Positions 16,688 to 25,242 of a DNA stretch of 64,000 nt are shown here, piece by piece; position 1 is the stretch's first letter, and each line of letters opens with the position of its first letter. The DNA is from Vulcanisaeta souniana JCM 11219 (GTDB lineage: Archaea > Thermoproteota > Thermoprotei > Thermoproteales > Thermocladiaceae): positions 1,759,056 through 1,823,055 of the forward strand of contig NZ_AP026830.1 of the NCBI RefSeq assembly GCF_026000775.1. Reading direction: 5' to 3'. The translations under genes were made by a program, and so were the position numbers. The notes below the pieces were generated by a model that was not told the origin of the DNA, searched no databases, and saw only the letters and a list, made by a program, of their open reading frames with translations.

Positions 16688-17720
16688 GGAATCTTAGTAA
16701 TGCGGCGACACCGCCAATACTCCTCAGCTTCTCACCGCCCTCGGTACTTGATGGTATTATCACGAGGCTAGCCCTCGTCCTCAGCACCATACTAACTAAC
16801 TCCCTCATTTCACCGCCCCTCTCCTTATATGTCTCGTCGAGTACTATTAATGTATCCACGGCACCAAACTCAAGTGCCTTCCTAACCTCATCAATGCCAA
16901 CAGACACCAACTCATTACCCATACCCAGTCTATTGAACACCTCATCAACGTACTCCTGCCCAAGGCTAATATTCAGCTTCCTAAGAACATCACCACCAAC
17001 CCTCTCAAACTCATAAACACCGGCCAAACCACCCTCGCCCTGCTCATGATAAATAATGGGCATGCCCAACTTACCCAACTCATCATTAATCACGTCCCTA
17101 GCCATCGAAAGAGTCATATGGTTACCAACAACCACCACATGCGTCGGCCTCCTAACCTGCGCCCACTGCTTGATCTGGGTCAACGCATTCCTAAGGGATC
17201 TTCTAAACCTATCAAGTGAGTCCTCCCCCTCCTTACCACCACCCTGTATCGGTATTGACCCCAGCAACTCCCTACCAAACCTACGGATATGGGCGACGGC
17301 AACCTCCTCCATGGAAACCGAAACCAATAACACACTTATTGATGCGCCACTAAACGTCTCCAGGACCTTACTAATGAACTCCCTATCAATACCGCCCGGT
17401 TTAACCAACCTATACTCAAGCCCATAGGACAACTCTATCGTGTGGTGACTACCCTTGGCGCCCTCAAACCACTCAGGAACCTCTATTAACACACCCCTAA
17501 CCCTAAGCACACCCCTGAATGCATGGTACTCAAGGTCCTCGACCCTAAGGCCAACGTAGATCCTAATCCTCTCACCCCTGGAACTCTCCCTACCCCTAAA
17601 CTCCCTGACCGTCCAACCATAAATAACGTCGCCCGGATCAATTAGCAGGTAAATGACGTATAGGTCATCCTCGCTCTCAACCACGAAGTCAACCCAATCC
17701 TTACCAAAGTTAAGCTTCAC
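16668..17720 (-). CDS. pelA: Pelota (Dom34 homologue), ribosome rescue factor
   Basis: Releases stalled ribosomes together with aABCE1 and the GTPase partner aEF1A. The N-terminal Sm-like domain is diagnostic: 'DVIYGWTVREF', then 'RIRIYVGLRVEDLEYHAF' and 'LRVRGVLIEVPEWFEGAKGSHHT' (split). The central and C-terminal eRF1-like domains follow, with 'ALEFGAVDTLIVLDE'. Length 350 is normal for archaeal pelota. There is no GGQ motif, as expected, which separates it from release factor aRF1. It is convergent with and slightly overlapping the zinc-ribbon gene. Confidence 0.92.
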   Translation of the reverse strand: MKLNFGKDWVDFVVESEDDLYVIYLLIDPGDVIYGWTVREFRGRESSRGERIRIYVGLRVEDLEYHAFRGVLRVRGVLIEVPEWFEGAKGSHHTIELSYGLEYRLVKPGGIDREFISKVLETFSGASISVLLVSVSMEEVAVAHIRRFGRELLGSIPIQGGGKEGEDSLDRFRRSLRNALTQIKQWAQVRRPTHVVVVGNHMTLSMARDVINDELGKLGMPIIYHEQGEGGLAGVYEFERVGGDVLRKLNISLGQEYVDEVFNRLGMGNELVSVGIDEVRKALEFGAVDTLIVLDETYKERGGEMRELVSMVLRTRASLVIIPSSTEGGEKLRSIGGVAALLRFPISSRS

Positions 17721-17757
17721 GGGAGAACCAACGAACCCAGGTAATTAAAAATCCTAA

Positions 17758-18513
17758 CTATCCACTGGGACTCCTTCCTTGACCCTCCTTCGACTTTTTC
17801 TCCTCAAGCTTCCTAAGCGTTATGCCATGCATCACGGACGCGTACCACAACATCTTCCAAACATCAGGTCCCCTATCACCATACTCCATAACGAACTTCC
17901 TAGCCAATTGCAATAACTCATCAGCCTCCTCCAGCGTCAACTCATCCTTATCAATAAGCTCAAGTAACCTCCTCTTCTCAGCCTCCGTAGGTGGGTTAGT
18001 GGCCGCAACAACCATGCTATGTAATGCTGCCTTAACGAAACTCACATCCTTACTATCAAGAACACCCCTAAAACCAAGGAACTCAGTAATGAACTCATTC
18101 TGACCAGTGATAATATTGACAAGCCTATTAAACCTTCCATCCACGTAATTCCTAAATTCAATAAGTTTTGAATCAACATAACCCTTCAACTCATTAATCC
18201 TCGAGTCAACATAACCCTTGAGATCACCAAACCTGGTGTCCACATAACCCTTCAAATCCCTCTCAAGCCTATCAAACCTATCGTCAACTTTTTCAAACTT
18301 CTTATCAATTTCCCTAAATCTACCATCAATTTCTTCGAATCTTTTGTCGATTTGTTTGAATCTTTCGTCGATTTGCCTGAAGTGCTCATTAATCTCCTTA
18401 AACCTCATTTCAATTTCCTTAAACTTACCACCGAGCCAATAAAGCGTCGTACCCAAAATCGTAACTATAGTAACCACAGGCCCAACAACACCCAAAATCA
18501 ACGAAACATCCAT
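17758..18513 (-). CDS. Membrane-anchored coiled-coil repeat protein
   Basis: A 251-residue protein: an N-terminal membrane helix (residues 5-27), then about 70 residues of perfect heptads of the type 'RFKQIDKRFEEID' (at least seven), then three 11-residue repeats with 'LKGYVD', predicting a long coiled coil. A helical C-terminal domain with 'TNPPTEAEKRRLLELID' and a charged tail follows. No catalytic motif. It is likely an anchored rod or scaffold protein. The heptads are also visible as near-repeats in the DNA at about 18240-18420, where slippage could change the repeat number. It lies downstream of pelota on the map, same strand, 38 bp upstream in transcription order. Confidence 0.75.
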   Translation of the reverse strand: MDVSLILGVVGPVVTIVTILGTTLYWLGGKFKEIEMRFKEINEHFRQIDERFKQIDKRFEEIDGRFREIDKKFEKVDDRFDRLERDLKGYVDTRFGDLKGYVDSRINELKGYVDSKLIEFRNYVDGRFNRLVNIITGQNEFITEFLGFRGVLDSKDVSFVKAALHSMVVAATNPPTEAEKRRLLELIDKDELTLEEADELLQLARKFVMEYGDRGPDVWKMLWYASVMHGITLRKLEEKKSKEGQGRSPSG

Positions 18514-18601
18514 TATTTATTAATGATTATGAACGAATTAATATTTCTTACGCAAATAATACCTTAATTCATCCATAAGTTCATTTGGGAATTATTTATA
18601 A

Positions 18602-18619
18602 ATAGGATAATTATCCTAT
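18602..18619. promoter_or_regulatory. Perfect 18-bp palindrome (candidate operator) between TATA box and start of MFS gene
   Basis: ATAGGATAATTATCCTAT reads the same on both strands. It begins at the end of the TATA box (TTTATAAATA, 18595-18604) and ends 1 bp before the ATG at 18621. A protein bound here would block transcription start of the transporter and kinase operon. The half-site core TAGG/CCTA recurs in the operator-like repeat of the second MFS gene. Confidence 0.6.
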
Positions 18620-18620
18620 C

Positions 18621-19862
18621 ATGATGGTTAGGTACGAAAAATGGAGCAGGATACATGCACTAATTTTCACGGTGTTTTCCATAAGTACCACGATTGAGGC
18701 CTACATATATTCCATAGCCTACATAGCCTCTGGCTGGGTCTCGGTACCAAGAGCCTTAATTGCCCTACTATCTATTTGGCCGCCTCTATGGCTACTAATC
18801 GGCGGTGCCGTAATGGGGCCTATCTCAGATGCCATTGGTAGGAAGAGGAGCCTTTACTTATCGTTGATTATGTACGTAGTGGGTTCCGTGAGCCTAATAC
18901 TTAGTATTAACTACGCATTATTGCTGTTTTCCATAGCCATACTAATGCTCGCCGTTGGAGGTGAGTATAATACGGTTATGATCTCATCCCATGAATACTT
19001 CCCAAGTAGCATCAGGAGCCGTGCTGTTTACTTAATACTTAACTTTACGAATTTCGGCGGTGCCTTAGCAACGGCCCTAGCCCTGGCAAACATAACATCG
19101 GTAGTGCTTCAAAAACTCGCACTTGGGCTGACAATACTCATAATAATCCCAGTGCTTTACCTACTTAGGTCATTAATTCCTGAATCACAATACTGGCTCA
19201 GGGCTAGGAAGGTAATCCCCGAGGGTCAGTGGCCTGATTTAATTAAGGAGGAAGGTAATCGTACATCAGTAATGTTACCACCATTATCAGTTAGGATAGT
19301 GATTGGTGGCTTAATTGGCTGGTCATATACAGCGGGCTTCACATTAATGGTATTAACCTTCGGGCCCTACTACTTCCCTAACCTTACTAATTGGCTTATT
19401 TTCACCTTCTCGGTGGCGTCCTTCATCTCCGGAATACCAGTGAGCATGTTTGCCGATAAGGTTAGTAGAAAGTTACTATTACTCACTTCATCGTTAGGAT
19501 CCCTAATTACCTCAATACTCATACTATCACTAATTAGCAGTCTCGTGAACGATCAATACATCTTCTGGGCGCTCTTCATACTATTTTCAATACTCGTAAA
19601 TACATACTTCCTAACCGAGGACGCACTAAAATCTGAGTATTGGGTTACGAGGCGCAGGGGCTCCTACACCGCGGCTGTTAGGGTTATGTCATTGGGTGGT
19701 TCAATACCTGTGATATTCCTATCATCTTACCTGCCAGTGAGCTCATACTTAGTATTGGCGACCGCAATATTCAGTGTTGGTTTTGCGGCATCCCTTACCT
19801 GGTACTTAATTGGTGCTGAGACTGGTAAGGGAATTAGTATTAGTGCGTGGGAACATGAGTAA
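18621..19862 (+). CDS. MFS transporter (sugar-porter-like)
   Basis: A 413-residue major facilitator superfamily transporter with about twelve membrane helices. The motif-A loop between helices 2 and 3 reads 'GPISDAIGRKRSLY', and a second one, 'MFADKVSRKLLLL', occurs between helices 8 and 9. It is coupled to the PfkB-family kinase (8 bp overlap), suggesting uptake of a sugar or nucleoside that the kinase then phosphorylates (inference). TATA box TTTATAAATA at 18595-18604 puts transcription start at or next to the ATG. The start is ATG 18621 or 18624. An 18-bp palindrome lies between the box and the start. Confidence 0.85.
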   Translation: MMVRYEKWSRIHALIFTVFSISTTIEAYIYSIAYIASGWVSVPRALIALLSIWPPLWLLIGGAVMGPISDAIGRKRSLYLSLIMYVVGSVSLILSINYALLLFSIAILMLAVGGEYNTVMISSHEYFPSSIRSRAVYLILNFTNFGGALATALALANITSVVLQKLALGLTILIIIPVLYLLRSLIPESQYWLRARKVIPEGQWPDLIKEEGNRTSVMLPPLSVRIVIGGLIGWSYTAGFTLMVLTFGPYYFPNLTNWLIFTFSVASFISGIPVSMFADKVSRKLLLLTSSLGSLITSILILSLISSLVNDQYIFWALFILFSILVNTYFLTEDALKSEYWVTRRRGSYTAAVRVMSLGGSIPVIFLSSYLPVSSYLVLATAIFSVGFAASLTWYLIGAETGKGISISAWEHE

Positions 19863-20769
19863 TAATGAGGATAAATTTGACCTAATGATAATCTCTGACT
19901 GCGTCTTAGATATTTATTATAGGGTTAGGGAATTACCTATTAAGGCTGGTGACGTTGCCGTATCCGATATAATTGCCCTATCACCCGGCGGTGCATGCAC
20001 AACGGCCATAGTAGCCCGTAAACTAGGCCTTAAGGTCGCAGTCATTGATAGGGTTGGTGATGACCCATTCTCCGACATACTCATTAAGTACCTTAATGAC
20101 GTCGGCGTGCACACGGGATTTATAAAAAGGGTGCGTGGTTTCGTAACAATATCCAATAATATAATTGACGCTGATGACCACGCATTCATGGGTTACCTAG
20201 GCGTTGGTAAGGAACTAACTATTAATGATATTAATGAGAATATTATCAGGAATTCGAGGGCTGTATTTATCAATGGCTTCTATGCCTCATTTACGAGAGA
20301 CATTATCAAAGTATTCGCAGAGGTAATTAGAATTGCCCGTAAGTACTCAGTCCCTATATTCCTCGATACGGGACCCTCCATTAGTAATACGGACCTCATG
20401 ATTAACCTCCTTAAGTCAGTAAGTACCGTCTTTATAAATGAGAAGGAGATGAGGAGGTTATTTGGTGATATAAATGGTTTAGCTAACACCACACGTGGTA
20501 CTGACGTTATTGCCGTAGTGAAGCTAGGCAGTAATGGCGCTGCCCTGGTACATAATGGAGTAATTCATCAATGCCAACCTTATAACGTGAGTAATGCAGC
20601 GACAACAATAGGCGCTGGTGATACATTTAATGCTGCTTACATGGCTGGCATCATGCATGGTCTGAGTCCCATGAATTCCTGCGATTTAGGTAACAAAATT
20701 GCTGCATTAAGGATTCAATACCTAACGCCAATCGAGCTACACAACCTCGAGGGTCTCATTACGTGGTAA
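19855..20769 (+). CDS. PfkB-family carbohydrate/nucleoside kinase
   Basis: A 304-residue kinase of the ribokinase/PfkB family. The N-terminal 'SPGGACTTAIVARKLGL' matches PfkB signature 1 and 'TIGAGDTFNAAYMAG' matches signature 2, with the catalytic Asp in GAGD. I choose ATG 19855, which overlaps the transporter stop (ATGAGTAA), typical of translational coupling; a longer frame from 19810 lies entirely inside the transporter. The substrate may be a sugar, nucleoside or adenosine-like compound brought in by the coupled transporter. The family is certain, the substrate is not. Confidence 0.88.
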   Translation: MSNNEDKFDLMIISDCVLDIYYRVRELPIKAGDVAVSDIIALSPGGACTTAIVARKLGLKVAVIDRVGDDPFSDILIKYLNDVGVHTGFIKRVRGFVTISNNIIDADDHAFMGYLGVGKELTINDINENIIRNSRAVFINGFYASFTRDIIKVFAEVIRIARKYSVPIFLDTGPSISNTDLMINLLKSVSTVFINEKEMRRLFGDINGLANTTRGTDVIAVVKLGSNGAALVHNGVIHQCQPYNVSNAATTIGAGDTFNAAYMAGIMHGLSPMNSCDLGNKIAALRIQYLTPIELHNLEGLITW

Positions 20770-20939
20770 TGCCGTTATTAAATGGTAAAGATTTGATATT
20801 AATTATGACGTTACATGAGTGCAATATTTCACGTGTTAATCAGGTCCAGTAATAACCCCTTAAAGACTCAATACCTACATGAAATGCCATGAAGATAATA
20901 TTACGTTAGTACCTTATTAATTATTTTAAAATAACATTA

Positions 20940-22517
20940 ATGATGTGCATCGCTCAAAATAAACATATCACGACTATAGAAATAGAAAATAGAGTAAATG
21001 TAGAGCTAATTAAGAAAAATAAATTTTGTAAGGGTATGAAGGTTGGTCATCATTATCGATGTATTAATGAAATTAAAAACCAGAAGACAATTAATCATGC
21101 CGTTGATCTACTGATTGAAGCTCTCAATAGGATAACCTATTGGCATATAGATACATCTGAATGGCTGGAGAAATATAGAAGAGAGCTCTTGGAAATAAGA
21201 AGAAATGTTAAAGAATTGAGTGAGAAATACGATGGTACTATTTACGAATTTGCGAAAACAATTAATTCTCTTATTAAGTATGTTAAGAAGTTTGAAAAGA
21301 AATATGTTAATATTAGTAATGAAATTAGGGAACTAATAAGTAAGATAGAAAATGGCTGCATAAAAATTATTGTACGCGAATCCAGTAATGGTACCTTATA
21401 TATTGTTGTAAAGAATAAACATATAACATTAAAAGTAAGTGAACCTACATCAAGCAAGTCTAAGGATATAACAGTTGTCTTATATTTTGAGGGCTTTAGA
21501 GGTATTAAGGTGATGGTACCAGATGTTATTGGTAAAATTCTGGAACAAAAGGATGAAAAGACTAAAGAACTATTAAAGGAAATAATAGAAGGACTGAAAA
21601 TAGGATTTGCGTCATCAGATGAATTGATGTATAAATGTCATTATGCCGCCATGGAAACTGCCAAAATACGTCAAATGATTCTTTGGCTTCTGTTATATCC
21701 TGGTAAGACATATGTACATATAAATGGAATTAATGTAAATAAGAAAAGTGTAGCAATAAGATGGTTTTTAGTATCATCTCATAACTCACTTAAGAATTCT
21801 ATTGCTACGCTTCTTAATAAAGCAGGTATAAATTTAGCTATACCGGCTTTATATACCGCGATAGTTGGTGATGGCAATGTTGATATTAAAAAGTTAAGGA
21901 TTCAACTTGCAACTAAGGACATAAGTATTTGGATTCCAATAATTGAAAAGCTTGGAATTAGATGGCGACCATCACACGGTAAAATAACACGAATATCATA
22001 TTATAGTAGTCATGCGGTAGAATTAGCTAGGTTGATTGTCAATACGCTTCAAGAGTTACATGATTTATTAAATGCAGTAGGTGAGGAGAAGTGGGTAATA
22101 ATTAATGAAATTGCCAAGAAAGAGCTAAGGAGAAGGGGTGAAGCGCAGGTTATTGTAGCTGGTGAAAGATTCACTGTTCATACTCCGAACTGGCGTACAG
22201 TCATATTAATGCGTAGGACTAAATCATCGGATATGATGAATACTATTACTCAAAAATTGAAAGAAAGATACAGCAATGATGCTCTTATTTATACCCATAC
22301 ATATCGCGACTTTATAGTTATTGAAATACCTATTAAAACGATAATAAATAACAATGATGGAGATGTTATGATACAAATAATAAAGGTACTTTGTAAAAAG
22401 ATTATAAAGGCTAAGAATGAAAAAATTAGGAAAAGATTATCAAAGCTTTTAATGAAATACATAAATATGTTCACAGAAGAGACAGTTAAGGAAATACGAA
22501 ATTCATGCCAAGTATAG
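20940..22517 (+). CDS. PaRep2b-like protein of a crenarchaeal repeat family
   Basis: A 525-residue Lys/Ile/Asn-rich protein resembling the PaRep2b family, first known as a repeated gene family of Pyrobaculum. An N-terminal 'FCKGMKVGHHYRC' Cys/His stretch is followed by a helical region (residues 50-160, probably coiled coil). The C-terminal part has 'AVELARLIVNTLQELHDLL', then 'EKWVIINEIAKKELRRRGEAQV' (split). The function of the family is unknown. The DNA is visibly AT-rich and uses AAA, ATA and AGA codons far more than the neighbours, pointing to acquisition. A decayed relative lies at 50646-51421. A 44-residue ORF overlaps its 3' end. Confidence 0.65.
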   Translation: MMCIAQNKHITTIEIENRVNVELIKKNKFCKGMKVGHHYRCINEIKNQKTINHAVDLLIEALNRITYWHIDTSEWLEKYRRELLEIRRNVKELSEKYDGTIYEFAKTINSLIKYVKKFEKKYVNISNEIRELISKIENGCIKIIVRESSNGTLYIVVKNKHITLKVSEPTSSKSKDITVVLYFEGFRGIKVMVPDVIGKILEQKDEKTKELLKEIIEGLKIGFASSDELMYKCHYAAMETAKIRQMILWLLLYPGKTYVHINGINVNKKSVAIRWFLVSSHNSLKNSIATLLNKAGINLAIPALYTAIVGDGNVDIKKLRIQLATKDISIWIPIIEKLGIRWRPSHGKITRISYYSSHAVELARLIVNTLQELHDLLNAVGEEKWVIINEIAKKELRRRGEAQVIVAGERFTVHTPNWRTVILMRRTKSSDMMNTITQKLKERYSNDALIYTHTYRDFIVIEIPIKTIINNNDGDVMIQIIKVLCKKIIKAKNEKIRKRLSKLLMKYINMFTEETVKEIRNSCQV

Positions 22518-22639
22518 TATACGATATGCATAGGCTTGTGCGTGATGAGGAGGATAATAAAGTGTATACTTATGACCAGAACGGTAATAGGCTTGGTGTT
22601 ATAAGCCTAGAGGGTGTTGAGAGGTTAAGGAAAGTTTAA
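22505..22639 (+). CDS. Small ORF coupled to the PaRep2-like gene
   Basis: Forty-four residues, starting MPSIVYDMHRLVRDEED and ending EGVERLRKV. The ATG lies 13 bp inside the PaRep2-like gene in another frame, with the PaRep2 stop just after it, typical of translational coupling. A second start is Met8 (22526). It contains a compact Tyr/Asp/Gly strand-turn-strand with 'VYTYDQNGNRLGVISLE', then a short helix, so it could fold. No family is recognised. Composition is less AT-rich than the preceding gene. Confidence 0.4.
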   Translation: MPSIVYDMHRLVRDEEDNKVYTYDQNGNRLGVISLEGVERLRKV

Positions 22640-22673
22640 GGAGGTCTTGGTATATTTTCAGTTCTCTTTAAAT

Positions 22674-23006
22674 TTAAAACACCAATACCTGATACCCATT
22701 ATTTATGTAGTATGCCACCCTATCACCTGCGGGGTGTAGTTTAATGCCTATCTTAGTTAATTCCTGATCTATTCTCTTATTCTTTGCATAATTAATGCAT
22801 GCACTATCGATTGCGCCAGACCTTAGTAATTTCTCGAAGTTGTCTCTGGCAGGCCCTTCAAGCCTTAGTAGTCTTTCTTGAGCAGGCCCCCAAAACACTA
22901 CCTTAAAGTCTTCGTATCTATTTGTTCCCACTGTGTTCGCTGCCATTGTTAGTGCTAGGTCCATTTTTACGTCATCACTCATTATTAGGAAGACTACCTT
23001 TGCCAT
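22674..23006 (-). CDS. DsrE-family protein (second locus)
   Basis: A 110-residue DsrE/DsrF-like protein. It starts with a strand 'MAKVVFLIMSDD', has 'FKVVFWGPAQERLL' as the second strand and a single Cys in 'IDSACINYAKNK', which aligns with the Cys position in several DsrE-like proteins. It ends with a short strand 'YQVLVF'. It is a solitary gene convergent with the PaRep2-like locus and divergent from the second MFS gene, far from the sulfur cluster at 4-6.7 kb. Possibly a sulfur carrier or a signalling relative. Confidence 0.65.
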   Translation of the reverse strand: MAKVVFLIMSDDVKMDLALTMAANTVGTNRYEDFKVVFWGPAQERLLRLEGPARDNFEKLLRSGAIDSACINYAKNKRIDQELTKIGIKLHPAGDRVAYYINNGYQVLVF

Positions 23007-23111
23007 TGGCAGTGATTCAATGCAATCATGTTTATGTACATTTCGCGGTTGTTAATAGTTAGTCAGCTTAGTTTCATTATTTATTACTTAACGCGATTGG
23101 TTTAAAAGGCA

Positions 23112-23126
23112 TTAGGGTAGCCCTAA
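23112..23126. promoter_or_regulatory. Inverted repeat TTAGGG-TAG-CCCTAA between TATA box and start of MFS gene
   Basis: TTAGGG (23112-23117), spacer TAG, CCCTAA (23121-23126). It lies between TTTAAAAG (23101-23108) and the ATG at 23132, the same position as the palindrome in front of the first MFS gene at 18621. Half-sites share TAGG/CCTA with that site, but spacing differs. Confidence 0.5.
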
Positions 23127-23131
23127 CGTTA

Positions 23132-24385
23132 ATGATACAGGAAGGAAGGGGTAGAGATGGGGTAACAATACTTGGATTAACATCAATCGGTCACTTCATT
23201 AATGATGGAAACATGTGGTTAATACCCGGTATAATACTCCCGATACTTAGCCAAGTTGGTGTTAATTATGCAACAGTTGGATTATTATCTGCATTATACG
23301 CGGCAATATCCGCATTGGCAAGTCCACTGGTGCCCCTGAGCATTAAGTGGCTTGGTGGGCACATGAGGGCAATGGCACTTGGAATGTTCCTGTGGGCATT
23401 CGCCATTGGATTATCCTCAATAGGCTTCCTAATACATGATCTATTCCTAGTCTACATAGGCGTTGTATTGGCAGGAGTCGGTGCAGCCTACTACCACCCG
23501 ATTGGAAGCGCATTGTTATCCGCAACATATGGAGGAACAGCGGGCTCGGCGCTGGGCATAAATGGCGCATTCGGTAGCTTAGGCAGAACCCTCTATCCAC
23601 TGATAGGCTCGGTGCTCGTATTTGCAAGTTCTGTAAGCGCTGCATACAATTTGTGGGTATTGGCATTCATAACATTCATTGTGGGTCTCTCAGTATTACT
23701 ATACGGTATTTACAGATTCGATGTCAAGGCATATAGGAGGAGTAATAATAAGGATGACCCACCTAATAATAAATCAACAACACTCAAGGTATCAATAATG
23801 CTAATAACACTGCTCTTCGTAATAACATTACTAAGGAATGCGGCTGGTCAAGGCATACAAACGTTCCTAGGTATATACATAAATAAGGTACTCGGTATAA
23901 AGCTCAGTATAACTTATGGAGAAATCTTATCAATATTACTCGCCTCAGCCATAATAGGCCAGCCAATACTTGGTTGGTTAAGTGATAGGGTTGGTAGGAG
24001 ACTCATGGCGTCATTCTCCACATTCGCCTTCGCCATACTATTCATAGCATTCATATACACGGGAAACCTAGTCTTTGCCTTCTTTGCAATGCTCTTCGTG
24101 CTCAGTAACTTCCCACTAATAATGGCTGTCCTAGGCGACTTATTCCCAAGGGAACAGGTTAGTTGGGCAACATCAATTGTTTGGAACGGTGCTGTTACTG
24201 GTGGTAATGTGCTTGGTTCATTAATAACGGGCCTAATTGCCCAAGACTACGTGCCCATCTACGGTGAGGTCGGCGCCTTGGAACATGCACTGCTAATAGT
24301 GCTAATACTGGCATTCGTATCGGGGGCCCTATGGGTTGCTATACCTAAACCACCAAAACGTACCAAGGTTCCCCTATTCGGTTAA
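23132..24385 (+). CDS. MFS transporter (fosmidomycin-resistance-like)
   Basis: A 417-residue transporter with about twelve membrane helices. The first loop lacks a classical motif A, but the second half has 'GWLSDRVGRRLMAS' between helices 8 and 9. The N-terminal 'SIGHFINDGNMWLIPGIILP' resembles efflux proteins of the fosmidomycin-resistance branch, which starts with 'xHxxxDxxxxxxPxLLP'. Substrate unknown; drug or metabolite export is the family precedent. TTTAAAAG (23101-23108) is about 26 bp before the ATG, so the transcript is likely leaderless. It stands alone, with no co-oriented neighbour nearby. Confidence 0.82.
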   Translation: MIQEGRGRDGVTILGLTSIGHFINDGNMWLIPGIILPILSQVGVNYATVGLLSALYAAISALASPLVPLSIKWLGGHMRAMALGMFLWAFAIGLSSIGFLIHDLFLVYIGVVLAGVGAAYYHPIGSALLSATYGGTAGSALGINGAFGSLGRTLYPLIGSVLVFASSVSAAYNLWVLAFITFIVGLSVLLYGIYRFDVKAYRRSNNKDDPPNNKSTTLKVSIMLITLLFVITLLRNAAGQGIQTFLGIYINKVLGIKLSITYGEILSILLASAIIGQPILGWLSDRVGRRLMASFSTFAFAILFIAFIYTGNLVFAFFAMLFVLSNFPLIMAVLGDLFPREQVSWATSIVWNGAVTGGNVLGSLITGLIAQDYVPIYGEVGALEHALLIVLILAFVSGALWVAIPKPPKRTKVPLFG

Positions 24386-24549
24386 ACTTGCTAAATTAAT
24401 CCTTCCTCATTAATTGCTCCTCTTCATAATCTCATTATGCATACCTCCTCACCTAAATTAAATTTTAATGAAGGCCATAACTGTATTCACTTAGTCGTAA
24501 TTTCATCAGTCAGCAGAATGCATATAAGTGCGTCAGGTCATGGTTAGTC

Positions 24550-25107
24550 ATGCCGCTCTTCAAGTTTCCAAATGAAGTTACTGTGGAGTTAATCAAGGGT
24601 GATATAACTGAGGTCGAGGCTGACGCTATCGTTAATGCCGCAAATTCTTACCTTGAGCATGGTGGTGGTGTTGCTGGGGCTATTGTTAGGAGGGGTGGTT
24701 GGGTAATCCAGGAGGAATCCAGGGAATGGGTTAGGAAGCATGGTCCTGTTCCCGTTGGCGGAGTTGCTGTAACCAGCGCAGGCAAGTTGAAGGCTAAGTA
24801 CGTGATCCACACCGTTGGGCCTAGGTGCGGTATTGAACCTATTGAGAAGCTTGATGACGCGGTTACGAATTCACTTAAGAAGGCTGAGGAATTAGGTCTA
24901 ACTAGCATAGCCTTCCCAGCAATTAGTACCGGTATATTTGGGTGCCCGTATGAGGATGCCGCGAGGATTATGGCACGTGTAATTAAAAGAGAGGCACCCG
25001 GTCTTAGGAACATAAGGAGGATAATCATTTGCCTATACGGTGATGAGGCATTCAATGTGTTTAGCAAGGTACTTAGTGATGAATTGAAGGAGTATAAGTC
25101 AAGCTAA
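24550..25107 (+). CDS. Macro-domain protein (ADP-ribose-binding)
   Basis: A 185-residue single macro domain. It binds ADP-ribose and, in close relatives, removes it from proteins or from O-acetyl-ADP-ribose. Hallmarks: '[28 protein letters not shown]' (given in two parts: [18 protein letters not shown], then [10 protein letters not shown]) and the second loop '[12 protein letters not shown]'. These include the ADP-ribose-contacting Asn and Gly residues. A CATATAAG box at 24520-24527 precedes the start by about 26 bp, consistent with ATG 24550. The Cys-containing tail '[13 protein letters not shown]' is typical. Confidence 0.92.
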   Translation: MPLFKFPNEVTVELIKGDITEVEADAIVNAANSYLEHGGGVAGAIVRRGGWVIQEESREWVRKHGPVPVGGVAVTSAGKLKAKYVIHTVGPRCGIEPIEKLDDAVTNSLKKAEELGLTSIAFPAISTGIFGCPYEDAARIMARVIKREAPGLRNIRRIIICLYGDEAFNVFSKVLSDELKEYKSS

Positions 25108-25242
25108 ATTAATCAGTAAGGGGTGATCTCATCAATATTCAGGCCGGAAACCTTCGCATCACTAAAATCATTGCTAGGCATGCTCTTTAAATACTTATGT
25201 CGCGCAACTTTTATTAATTAGCAATCAATTTCTCTTTTTAAT

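Noticed and set aside
18240-18420. Tandem DNA repeats in the coiled-coil gene as a CRISPR-like array
   Set aside because: The repeats are 21-base codon-phased units without spacers and encode heptads; no Cas gene is near.
24386-24549. Possible riboswitch before the macro-domain gene
   Set aside because: No stable paired structure or known ligand-binding motif could be drawn; a CATATAAG promoter near the start explains the gap.
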